From NCBI GenBank assembly GCA_018664745.1, contig JABJNS010000148.1, positions 1 to 11,362 of the forward strand: a stretch of 11,362 nt of DNA, in the 5' to 3' direction. Shown here piece by piece: positions 1 through 7,068 of this stretch. This stretch comes from Flavobacteriales bacterium. Its GTDB lineage: Bacteria; Bacteroidota; Bacteroidia; Flavobacteriales; BACL11. Every line of letters begins with the position of its first letter. Positions within the stretch are counted from its first letter, which is position 1. The translations under genes were made by a program, and so were the position numbers. Under the pieces are notes generated by a model that was not told the origin of the DNA, ran no database searches, and saw only the letters and a program-made list of their open reading frames with translations.

Positions 1-744
<744 letters not shown>

Positions 745-751
745 TAACACA

Positions 752-988
752 ATGATATTAGAAATAATAACACCAGAAAAAGAAGTTTTTAAAGGAGAAG
801 TAACATCAGTAAAATTCCCTGGAACATCAGGAGATTTTGAAGTACTAAATAATCACGCTCCAATTATTTCAACATTAACTAATGGAAACATTAGAGTAAT
901 TACTGCTAACAATACTACTGAAAACTTTACAATTAATGGTGGTGTAATTGAAATGCAACAAAACAAAATTATTGTTTTAGCAGATTAA
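752..988 (+). CDS. atpC: F1F0 ATP synthase subunit epsilon, short form lacking the C-terminal helical domain
   Basis: Epsilon belongs to the central rotor stalk and couples gamma to the c-ring. The 78 residues cover only the N-terminal beta-sandwich: MILEIITPEKEVFKGE at the start, then the hallmark FEVLNNHAPIIS (about residues 30-41) and the GGVIEMQQNKIIVLAD ending. In Escherichia coli and Bacillus, epsilon is about 130-140 residues and ends in two alpha helices that inhibit ATP hydrolysis. Here the stop codon follows the beta-sandwich directly and the terminator starts 20 bases later, so there is no room for a lost or frameshifted helical domain. The gene is the last of the atpDC unit. No clear Shine-Dalgarno sequence precedes the ATG. 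Short epsilons also occur in other Bacteroidota, so this is probably a lineage trait and not decay. Confidence 0.95.
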   Translation: MILEIITPEKEVFKGEVTSVKFPGTSGDFEVLNNHAPIISTLTNGNIRVITANNTTENFTINGGVIEMQQNKIIVLAD

Positions 989-1008
989 TTTCACAAAAAC
1001 AAATTATC

Positions 1009-1040
1009 AAAAGAGGATTACATTGTAGTCCTCTTTTTTT
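1009..1040 (+). terminator. Rho-independent terminator of atpDC
   Basis: A 12-base-pair stem is formed by 1009-1020 and 1026-1037, with core AGAGGA/TCCTCT and one G-T wobble. It closes a 5-base loop (CATTG) and runs into a T tract that ends at 1040. It lies 20 bases after the atpC stop and should end the ATP synthase transcript before the biotin cluster. Its loop also holds the probable -33 element of the next promoter. Confidence 0.9.
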
Positions 1041-1052
1041 ATGCTATTTTTG
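1023..1052 (+). promoter_or_regulatory. Bacteroidota-type promoter of the biotin cluster
   Basis: The -7 element TATTTTTG (1045-1052) matches the Bacteroidota consensus TAnnTTTG. A TTG at 1023-1025 lies 19 bases upstream, the expected spacing for the -33 element. The -7 box ends 7 bases before the bioF ATG, so the transcript should start at or just before the start codon. The -33 TTG sits in the loop of the atpDC terminator. No BirA-type biotin operator palindrome was seen here. Confidence 0.7.
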
Positions 1053-1059
1053 GAGCAAA

Positions 1060-2136
1060 ATGGAACAACACCTACATAATATATTACAGAAAAGAAAAGC
1101 CAATAATGGGTTTCGTCAATTAAAAACTGAAGCAGCAGGAATTGACTTTTGTTCCAATAATTATTTAGGGCTTTCGAATAAAGATTGGGAAATTGAAAGC
1201 AAACAAAATGGAGCAACTGGCTCACGACTAATAAGTGGTCATTCCACTGTTTTTGACACAGTGGAACAGCAGATCTCTACCTTTCACAATACAGAGGCAG
1301 CCCTCATTTTTAATTCTGGCTATGATGCCAACTTAGGATTCTTTTCTTGCATTCCTCAAAAAGGAGATACTGTAATTTATGATGCTTTATGCCATGCCTC
1401 TATTCGTGACGGATTACGACTAGGGGTCGCTAATAACTTCTCCTTTAAGCACAATAATGTTACTGATTTAGAGAGAAAAATATTGAAGGCTAACAGAACT
1501 ATTTTTGTGGTAATTGAAAGCATTTACTCCATGGATGGTGATGCGGCACCTCTAAAAGAAATTGCAAAAATTTGCAAAGAACATAAGGTTTATTTAATAG
1601 TTGATGAAGCCCACTCAACAGGAGTATTTGGCAAAAATGGAACTGGATTATGTCAAGAATTAAACATCAATACTTTTGCTCGCATCCACACCTTTAGTAA
1701 AGCATTAGGCTGCCATGGAGCGGCAATTGTAGGCAGTCAAAACTTAAAAGATTACCTTATCAATTTTGCTCGATCTTTTATATACACCACAGCAATGCCT
1801 GAACATAGTATTTTATGCATTCAAAAAGTAGTTGAGCATTTAAATACATCAACTGCAGAACAAGAAATTTTGCATCAAAAAATAGCACTATTTCAGAAAA
1901 ACTTTAAAAATGCAAAGCTGATTTACAGCAGATCCCCTATCCAAAGTATTATTATTGGAGGCAATGAAAAAACTAAAGAAATAGCAACAACATTACAACA
2001 AGCTGGATTTGACATTCGCCCTATCCTCCACCCAACAGTAGCAGAAGGAAGTGAAAGAATCAGAGTTTGTTTGCACACCTACAATGCAGATGAAGATATC
2101 ATTGCTTTATGCAAAAAATTAACTGAATTATTATGA
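1060..2136 (+). CDS. bioF: 8-amino-7-oxononanoate synthase
   Basis: BioF is a PLP enzyme that condenses a pimeloyl thioester with L-alanine to give 8-amino-7-oxononanoate (KAPA), the first step of biotin ring assembly. The 358 residues follow the alpha-oxoamine synthase family throughout. NYLGL is at 34-38, GATGSRLISGH at 51-61, and His112 (CHAS) is the expected PLP-stacking histidine. The VDEAHSTGVFG block is at 181-191, with Asp182 and His185 as PLP contacts. Lys214 in TFSKALG is the Schiff-base lysine. The protein is slightly shorter than the approximately 384-residue E. coli enzyme, mainly at the N-terminus. It is the first gene of the cluster and its stop overlaps the bioD start (ATGA). 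The homologous enzymes 2-amino-3-ketobutyrate CoA ligase and serine palmitoyltransferase are made unlikely by the bioD-bioA context. The start is supported by a promoter just upstream. Confidence 0.95.
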   Translation: MEQHLHNILQKRKANNGFRQLKTEAAGIDFCSNNYLGLSNKDWEIESKQNGATGSRLISGHSTVFDTVEQQISTFHNTEAALIFNSGYDANLGFFSCIPQKGDTVIYDALCHASIRDGLRLGVANNFSFKHNNVTDLERKILKANRTIFVVIESIYSMDGDAAPLKEIAKICKEHKVYLIVDEAHSTGVFGKNGTGLCQELNINTFARIHTFSKALGCHGAAIVGSQNLKDYLINFARSFIYTTAMPEHSILCIQKVVEHLNTSTAEQEILHQKIALFQKNFKNAKLIYSRSPIQSIIIGGNEKTKEIATTLQQAGFDIRPILHPTVAEGSERIRVCLHTYNADEDIIALCKKLTELL

Positions 2137-2738
2137 GATTATTCGTAACAGGAATAGGAACGGAAGTAGGAAAAACCATTGCAAGCAGTATATTGGTGGA
2201 AGCCTTAAAAGCTGATTATTGGAAACCTGTACAAGCAGGAGAATTGGAAAATTCTGACACAATGAAAGTAAAAAGTTTAATCAGCAATACACAAAGCGTT
2301 TTTCATAAGGAAGCCTACCAACTAAACTCTCCTATGTCACCACATGCTGCAGCCGAAAGAGATAATATAAGAATTGAACTTTCAAAAATTACCCCTCCAA
2401 AAACAGAAAACCATTTAATAATTGAAGGTGCTGGAGGACTTCTTGTTCCTTTAAATAATCAGGATTGTATTTTAGACATTATCCCAAATACTGATACAGA
2501 AGTTGTAATTGTAAGCCGTCATTATTTAGGGAGTATTAATCATACTTTAATGACTATTAAAACCCTAAAAGATAAAAACATAAATATAAAAGGAATTATT
2601 TTTAGCGGAGAAGAAAACAAAGATACAGAAAGTATAATTCTGAAAATGAGTGGAATTAACTTGCTTTTCAGAATAAATGAAGAAAAGTATTTTGACAAAG
2701 AAATAATAAGAAAATACGCACAACAAATAACATTATGA
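2133..2738 (+). CDS. bioD: Dethiobiotin synthetase
   Basis: BioD closes the ureido ring of dethiobiotin from 7,8-diaminopelargonate, CO2 and ATP, through a carbamate intermediate. The protein has 201 residues. The family P-loop is GIGTEVGKT (7-15), where many homologues read GTDTxVGKT. Lys31 in YWKPVQAG is the substrate and phosphate contact, SPHAAAE is at 69-75, and the Walker-B-like EGAGGLLVPLN is at 98-108. The usual GxxxN adenine-contact motif near residue 154 reads GIIFSGEE, so the Asn is not at its usual place. The start overlaps the bioF stop and the stop overlaps the bioA start, both as ATGA, which indicates translational coupling. At about 200 residues it is slightly below the E. coli length of 225. 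Identification is secure from motif order and neighbours. Confidence 0.94.
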   Translation: MRLFVTGIGTEVGKTIASSILVEALKADYWKPVQAGELENSDTMKVKSLISNTQSVFHKEAYQLNSPMSPHAAAERDNIRIELSKITPPKTENHLIIEGAGGLLVPLNNQDCILDIIPNTDTEVVIVSRHYLGSINHTLMTIKTLKDKNINIKGIIFSGEENKDTESIILKMSGINLLFRINEEKYFDKEIIRKYAQQITL

Positions 2739-3991
2739 GGTGGGAAGATTTAGATAAAAAATATATTTGGCACCCTTTCACACAAATGCAAACTGCAGAA
2801 AATCCTTTAGCCATAACAAAAGGAAAAGGAAGTCTTTTATTTGACAAAAAAGGTAATACTTATATAGACGCCATATCCTCCTGGTGGGTAAACCTGCACG
2901 GTCACTCTCACCCCTACTTAGCAGAAAAAGTAAATGAGCAAATGCTAAATTTAGAACATGTTGTTTTTGCAGGATGTACGCATGAACCTGCCGCCCAATT
3001 ATGCAGTAGACTAAAAAAACATTTACCCAAAAATCAAGAGAAATTTTTCTTTTCGGACAATGGATCATCAGCAGTAGAAATTGCTATAAAAATGGTTATT
3101 CAGTATTGGCATAATAAAGGAGAAAATCGCAATCGTTTCTTAGCATTAAATGGCGCATACCATGGAGATACTTTTGGAGCTATGTCAGCAGGAGCAAGAG
3201 GATTATTTTCAACTCCTTTCAACAACTACTTATTTGAAGTAACCCATTTACCCTTCCCTACAGAAAAAAATGTTTTAGACAATTTAAAAACAGAACTTGA
3301 AAAAGGAGAAATAGCCTGTTTCATTTTTGAACCTTTAGTACAAGGTGCAGCAGGAATGAGAATGTATTCTTCTGAAATTTTAGATAAAATGATTGCACTT
3401 TGCCATGAGTATGGAGTACTCTGTATTGCTGATGAAGTAATGACAGGATTTGGAAGAACAGGAACAACTTTTGCAGTAAATCAACTTAAAAATAAACCTG
3501 ATTTAATGTGCATGTCCAAAGGTTTAACAGGAGGAACTTTACCTATGTCAATCACTACTTGTAATCAGAAAATATATAATGCTTTTTTATCTAACGATTT
3601 AACAAAAGCTTTTTTGCACGGACATTCTTTTACAGGAAATCCTGTAGGATGTGCAGTATCTTTAGCTAGTTTAGATTTATTAGAAAAACAAAAATGTCAA
3701 GATAATATTAAACGTATCATTAAAAGTCATCAAGCCTTTGCTGAAGAAATAAAAAACCATCCTAAAATTGACAACTTACGACAAACAGGAACCATTTTAG
3801 CAATTGAATTAACAGATGAAAATAGTGGATATGCAAGTGATTTAAGAACAAGATTATACAAACATTTTTTATCAGAAGGTATTTTAATCCGGCCACTAGG
3901 GAATGTGATTTATATTTTACCTCCTTATTGTATTACAGAATGTGAATTAAGTACAGTATATTCTGCTACTAAAAAAGCGCTTAAATTATAA
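2735..3991 (+). CDS. bioA: Adenosylmethionine-8-amino-7-oxononanoate aminotransferase (DAPA synthase)
   Basis: BioA is a class III PLP aminotransferase that converts KAPA to 7,8-diaminopelargonate, in most bacteria with S-adenosylmethionine as amino donor. The 418 residues contain the BioA-specific SSWWVNLHGH motif (48-57), AYHGDTFGAMS (141-151, with PLP-stacking Tyr142 and Asp145), IADEVMTGFGRTG (231-243, with Asp233 binding the pyridine nitrogen), Lys262 in SKGLTGG as Schiff-base lysine, GHSFTGNP (296-303) and the substrate Arg386 in IRPLGN. One substrate-site position differs from E. coli: the HPYT tyrosine (Tyr17 there) is Phe15 here, in WHPFTQM. This could bear on the choice of amino donor. 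The ATG overlaps the bioD stop by 4 bases. A 21-base gap follows before the ketoacyl synthase gene. Confidence 0.95.
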   Translation: MRWEDLDKKYIWHPFTQMQTAENPLAITKGKGSLLFDKKGNTYIDAISSWWVNLHGHSHPYLAEKVNEQMLNLEHVVFAGCTHEPAAQLCSRLKKHLPKNQEKFFFSDNGSSAVEIAIKMVIQYWHNKGENRNRFLALNGAYHGDTFGAMSAGARGLFSTPFNNYLFEVTHLPFPTEKNVLDNLKTELEKGEIACFIFEPLVQGAAGMRMYSSEILDKMIALCHEYGVLCIADEVMTGFGRTGTTFAVNQLKNKPDLMCMSKGLTGGTLPMSITTCNQKIYNAFLSNDLTKAFLHGHSFTGNPVGCAVSLASLDLLEKQKCQDNIKRIIKSHQAFAEEIKNHPKIDNLRQTGTILAIELTDENSGYASDLRTRLYKHFLSEGILIRPLGNVIYILPPYCITECELSTVYSATKKALKL

Positions 3992-4000
3992 TTCAATCCT

Positions 4001-4008
4001 TATTTTTG
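4001..4008 (+). promoter_or_regulatory. Probable internal promoter (-7 element) before the ketoacyl synthase gene
   Basis: TATTTTTG matches TAnnTTTG exactly and ends only 4 bases before the ATG at 4013, so initiation would fall at about the start codon and give a leaderless mRNA. No convincing TTG -33 element is present about 19 bases upstream. The gene may therefore be read both from bioF and from this weaker internal start. Confidence 0.5.
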
Positions 4009-4012
4009 CAGA

Positions 4013-5173
4013 ATGCAAAACATTTTAATTACAGGTATTGGAAGTATTTCTGCATTAGGAAATAATGCAGATGAAATATGGGAAAATTATCAAGGAAACA
4101 CCACCTTGATAAGCGACTGCTGCTTAAACAATGGGGATGTAAAAGTTGGGAAATTAAGTGCTGAATCCGAGCAATTAATAAAGGGATTAAGAAAAGAAAA
4201 AATAGCATATAGGAAGTTAGATAAAAGTGTTGTCATGAGTATGATTGCTAGTAGAAAAGCGGCAAAACATGCAAACTGGAAACAAATTGAAAATACAGCT
4301 ATCAATATTGGTTCATCAAGAGGAGCAACTGCTCTATTTGAAAAATACCACAAACATTATTTACAATCTAACAAAAGGTTGAGTCCATTAAGCTCTCCAA
4401 CTACTACACTTGGAAACATATCCTCTTGGGTAGCTATGGATTTGGGAAGTAAAGGCGCTACTCTATCTCACTCTATAACTTGTAGTACTGCCCTGCATAG
4501 CATATTAAATGCTTGCGTTTGGATTAAAAGTGATATGGCTGAGCAATTTTTAGCTGGAGGATCAGAAGCACCCCTTACTAATTTTACCATTGCACAAATG
4601 CAAGCACTAGGAATTTACAGTAAAAATAAAAGTGATTGGCCTTGCAATCCTTTACAGAAAAATAAGGATGAAAACAGCATGATTCTTGGAGAAGGTGCAG
4701 TAGTTTTTGCTCTAGAAAAAGACAGAGGGCAAAAAGCAATAGCTAAAATTATTGGCTTAGGTTTTGCTACCGAAATGATTGAACATAATGCTTCTCTTTC
4801 GGCAGAAGCAGAATGCATGCATAACAGCATGAAAATGGCTTTGCATGATGCCAAACTCAGCACAATTGACACTTTAGTGATGCATGCTCCTGGAACACTG
4901 CAAGGTGATGAAGCAGAACTAAAGGCAATAACAAAAATATTTGGCAAAAATATGCCTCATCTTATTTCAACAAAACACCTAAGCGGACACACCCTAGGCA
5001 CATCAGGAGCATTGAGCATAGAACTAGCAATAATGATGTTACAGAATGAGAAAAATATTTCTTTTCCGTACGAAAGCAGTGCACATCAGAATAATAACAC
5101 ACCAGAAACAATAATGATAAATGGAGTTGGATTTGGAGGAAATGCTGTAAGTATTATACTTCAAAAAGCTTAA
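4013..5173 (+). CDS. Beta-ketoacyl synthase (FabF-like KAS) embedded in the biotin cluster
   Basis: This 386-residue thiolase-fold enzyme resembles FabB/FabF and should catalyse decarboxylative Claisen condensation of an acyl group with malonyl-ACP. It begins with ILITGIGSISALGNN (4-18). The nucleophile is Cys157 in SITCSTALHS. The first catalytic His is His291 in MHAPGTLQGDEAEL, a variant of the usual HGTxTxxGD. Lys321 and His326 fall in STKHLSGHTLG. All four residues correspond in order to E. coli FabF Cys163, His303, Lys335 and His340, so it is predicted to be active. Two regions are unusual. The RPFDxxRDGF segment before GEG is replaced by CNPLQKNKDENSM. The C-terminal gate GFGGTN reads GFGGNA, one Thr shorter. 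Its position between bioA and bioB suggests a role in making the pimeloyl precursor, which is inference. The alternative is a secondary fatty-acid elongation enzyme. Confidence 0.88.
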   Translation: MQNILITGIGSISALGNNADEIWENYQGNTTLISDCCLNNGDVKVGKLSAESEQLIKGLRKEKIAYRKLDKSVVMSMIASRKAAKHANWKQIENTAINIGSSRGATALFEKYHKHYLQSNKRLSPLSSPTTTLGNISSWVAMDLGSKGATLSHSITCSTALHSILNACVWIKSDMAEQFLAGGSEAPLTNFTIAQMQALGIYSKNKSDWPCNPLQKNKDENSMILGEGAVVFALEKDRGQKAIAKIIGLGFATEMIEHNASLSAEAECMHNSMKMALHDAKLSTIDTLVMHAPGTLQGDEAELKAITKIFGKNMPHLISTKHLSGHTLGTSGALSIELAIMMLQNEKNISFPYESSAHQNNNTPETIMINGVGFGGNAVSIILQKA

Positions 5174-5179
5174 AAACCC

Positions 5180-5187
5180 TATCTTTA
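5180..5187 (+). promoter_or_regulatory. Possible internal promoter (-7 element) before bioB
   Basis: TATCTTTA differs from TAnnTTTG only in the last base. It ends 18 bases before the bioB ATG, which allows a leader of roughly 10-13 bases. No clear -33 TTG was found. The call rests on one near-consensus box, and read-through from the upstream genes is equally possible. Confidence 0.35.
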
Positions 5188-5205
5188 CGAACAAGAAAAA
5201 ACACT

Positions 5206-6294
5206 ATGAATACTACCTGGACTACTGAAAAAGTATTAGCAATATACAACAAACCTTTGATAGAATTGATGTATGAAGCTGCAAAAACACACAGAGAAAA
5301 CCATAATCCTTTAGAAGTACAAGTAAGTACACTTCTTTCAATTAAGACTGGAGGTTGCCCTGAAGATTGCGGATATTGTCCACAGGCTGCTCGCTATCAT
5401 ACTGATATTGACAATAATGATTTAATGAGCGTAAGTCAAGTAAAAGCACAGGCGCTAAGAGCAAAATCAAATGGTTCGTCACGACTTTGCATGGGAGCAG
5501 CTTGGCGTAATATTAAAGATAATGCTGATTTTGATCAAGTATTAGAAATGGTAAAAACAGTAAACTCATTAGAGATGGAGGTGTGTTGCACCTTAGGAAT
5601 GATGAGTGAAGGTCAAGCTCAAAAATTAGCAGACGCAGGACTTTACGCTTATAATCATAACTTAGATACTTCAGAAGAACATTATAAAGAAGTAATTTCC
5701 ACAAGAGGATATGATGATAGATTAAAAACAATTGAAAACGCAAATAAAGCAGGAATATCTGTTTGTTCAGGAGGAATTATTGGAATGGGAGAAAGCCCAA
5801 AAGATAGAGCAGGAATGTTAAGCACTCTTGCAAATATGAATCCACAACCAAAATCAGTACCCATTAATTCATTAGTTGCTGTGGAAGGAACACCATTAGA
5901 AGACCAAAAAAATGTGCCAATTTGGGATATGGTGCGTATGGTAGCAACTGCAAGAATTGTAATGCCTAAAGCTGTAGTTCGTTTATCAGCTGGAAGAACA
6001 GAAATGAGTGATGAAGGACAAGCACTTTGCTTCCTTTCAGGAGCTTCTTCTATTTTTGCTGGAGATAAATTATTAACTACTCCTAATCCTGACATCAATA
6101 AGGATATGGAATTATTTGGTATTTTAGGACTCTCGCCAAAAGCACCATTTGTTGATGGAGACCAGCCAGAAACTAAAGCAACTGCACCAAGCTGTATGTC
6201 AACTGAAGGAAATGTAAAATGGAGCCGACCAGCACACAAAATTGAAAGAAATGAAAACGCTAAATCTAGAGCAAAACAATTGAGAAATAATTAA
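5206..6294 (+). CDS. bioB: Biotin synthase (radical SAM)
   Basis: BioB inserts sulfur into dethiobiotin to make biotin, using a radical-SAM [4Fe-4S] cluster and a sacrificial [2Fe-2S] cluster. The 362 residues hold the CxxxCxxC motif GGCPEDCGYCPQ, with Cys51, Cys55 and Cys58. The four [2Fe-2S] ligands of the family are present: Cys95 (SRLCMGAAWR), Cys127 (EVCCTLG, doubled by Cys128), Cys187 (SVCSGGIIGMGE) and Arg259 (VVRLSAGR). YNHNLDTS is at 149-156. The C-terminus carries a short charged tail rich in Lys, Arg and Asn. It is the last gene of the cluster, 32 bases after the ketoacyl synthase. Its TAA stop overlaps the stop of the convergent MazG-like gene in a shared TTAA, and no terminator is visible between them. 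Confidence 0.97.
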   Translation: MNTTWTTEKVLAIYNKPLIELMYEAAKTHRENHNPLEVQVSTLLSIKTGGCPEDCGYCPQAARYHTDIDNNDLMSVSQVKAQALRAKSNGSSRLCMGAAWRNIKDNADFDQVLEMVKTVNSLEMEVCCTLGMMSEGQAQKLADAGLYAYNHNLDTSEEHYKEVISTRGYDDRLKTIENANKAGISVCSGGIIGMGESPKDRAGMLSTLANMNPQPKSVPINSLVAVEGTPLEDQKNVPIWDMVRMVATARIVMPKAVVRLSAGRTEMSDEGQALCFLSGASSIFAGDKLLTTPNPDINKDMELFGILGLSPKAPFVDGDQPETKATAPSCMSTEGNVKWSRPAHKIERNENAKSRAKQLRNN

Positions 6295-6614
6295 CTCAAC
6301 TTCTCATTATTCTGATGCCTATCAGCATCTCTTTCCGTTTTAATTTTCATCTTTTTATCAAATGCTTTTTGCAAATCAGTGTTAGTTTGATTTGCCAAAC
6401 AAAGTAATACAAATAATACATCCGAGAGCTCTTCTCCTAAATCTTTATGATCCGTTTCTTTAAAGGTTTGTTCACCATATTTACGAGAAATAATACGCGC
6501 CACCTCTCCTACTTCTTCCGTAAGAACAGCCATATTGGTAAGCTCGTTAAAATAACAAACGCCATACTTTTTTATCCAAACATCTACTTGTTTTTGTAAT
6601 TCAGTAATTGGCAT
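6291..6614 (-). CDS. MazG-like nucleotide pyrophosphohydrolase
   Basis: This small all-alpha NTP pyrophosphohydrolase has 107 residues and belongs to the MazG/dUTPase-like superfamily, which hydrolyses nucleoside triphosphates to monophosphates and pyrophosphate and often removes aberrant nucleotides. The metal-binding signature is visible as EEVGEVAR (33-40, with Glu33, Glu34 and Glu37) followed by EELSDVLF (61-68, with Glu62 and Asp65), the EExxE...ExxD pattern. It has a single MazG domain, unlike the two-domain approximately 263-residue E. coli MazG, so the substrate cannot be named from sequence. Its ATG overlaps the dtd stop by one base (TAATG), so it is the last gene of the rsgA-dtd operon and probably translationally coupled. 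At its 3' end it overlaps bioB by four bases, tail to tail. Confidence 0.85.
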   Translation of the reverse strand: MPITELQKQVDVWIKKYGVCYFNELTNMAVLTEEVGEVARIISRKYGEQTFKETDHKDLGEELSDVLFVLLCLANQTNTDLQKAFDKKMKIKTERDADRHQNNEKLS

Positions 6615-7066
6615 TATTCTTTATTTTTAGTGTCAATTAATATCGTAACAGGCCCATCATTTGTTAAAGAAACTTTCATATCTGCACCAAACTCCCCCGA
6701 CTGCACCTGCTTACCAATAGCAACAGATAAATCTTCTTTAAACTGCTCGTAAAGAGGTATGGATTGTTCAGGTCGTGCCGCTTTAATATAAGATGGACGA
6801 TTTCCTTTTTTAGTTTTGGCATGTAAGGTAAATTGGCTTACAACAATTGCCTCTCCACCCATTTCAATAATGGATTTATTCATTACCCCTTCTTCATCTG
6901 CAAAAATTCTAAGTGCTGCAATTTTATTCGCTAACCACAAAGCATCTTCTTTGGTATCCTCTATTTCAATACCTAAAAAAACTAATAACCCAGCAGAAAT
7001 ACTAGCCACTTTTTTTCCTTCAATCACAACTGAGGCATCAGCAACTCTTTGGGTAACTACTCTCAC
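6614..7066 (-). CDS. dtd: D-aminoacyl-tRNA deacylase
   Basis: Dtd hydrolyses D-amino acids, and glycine mischarged on tRNA-Ala, from tRNA, and so acts as a chirality proofreader in the cytoplasm. The 150 residues match the family from end to end. The N-terminus VRVVTQRVADASVVIEG is typical. The active-site SQFTLHA motif is at 77-83 and the second motif, NDGPVTI, with the Gly-cisPro pair, is at 136-142. The start is GTG at 7066-7064, two bases after the rsgA stop. No ATG lies nearby in frame, and family proteins start exactly at this residue, so GTG is well supported. The stop overlaps the next gene's start by one base. The gene is the middle member of the rsgA-dtd-mazG operon, and no internal promoter was seen. 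Confidence 0.96.
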   Translation of the reverse strand: MRVVTQRVADASVVIEGKKVASISAGLLVFLGIEIEDTKEDALWLANKIAALRIFADEEGVMNKSIIEMGGEAIVVSQFTLHAKTKKGNRPSYIKAARPEQSIPLYEQFKEDLSVAIGKQVQSGEFGADMKVSLTNDGPVTILIDTKNKE

Positions 7067-7068
7067 GG

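Noticed and set aside
1026..1060. Search for a BirA-type biotin operator or other biotin regulator site before bioF.
   Set aside because: The only dyad is the atpDC terminator stem. No TTGTAAACC-like half-sites were found.
3975..3982. Palindrome AAGCGCTT near the bioA stop, considered as an operator or terminator.
   Set aside because: It lies in the coding end of bioA, is only 8 bases, has no T tract and no second copy.
4615..4947. A 110-codon minus-strand frame within the ketoacyl synthase gene.
   Set aside because: It is antisense to conserved KAS active-site coding sequence, rich in Ser, Cys and Ala as expected for a shadow frame, with no independent start signals.
5174..5205. Gap between the ketoacyl synthase gene and bioB considered as a terminator.
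   Set aside because: No stem followed by a T tract can be drawn in these 32 bases. Read-through into bioB is expected.
5682..6239. A 185-codon open frame on the minus strand inside bioB.
   Set aside because: It is fully antisense to a motif-complete bioB, has no promoter or family motif and shows no recognisable domain. It is a shadow of the bioB codon pattern.
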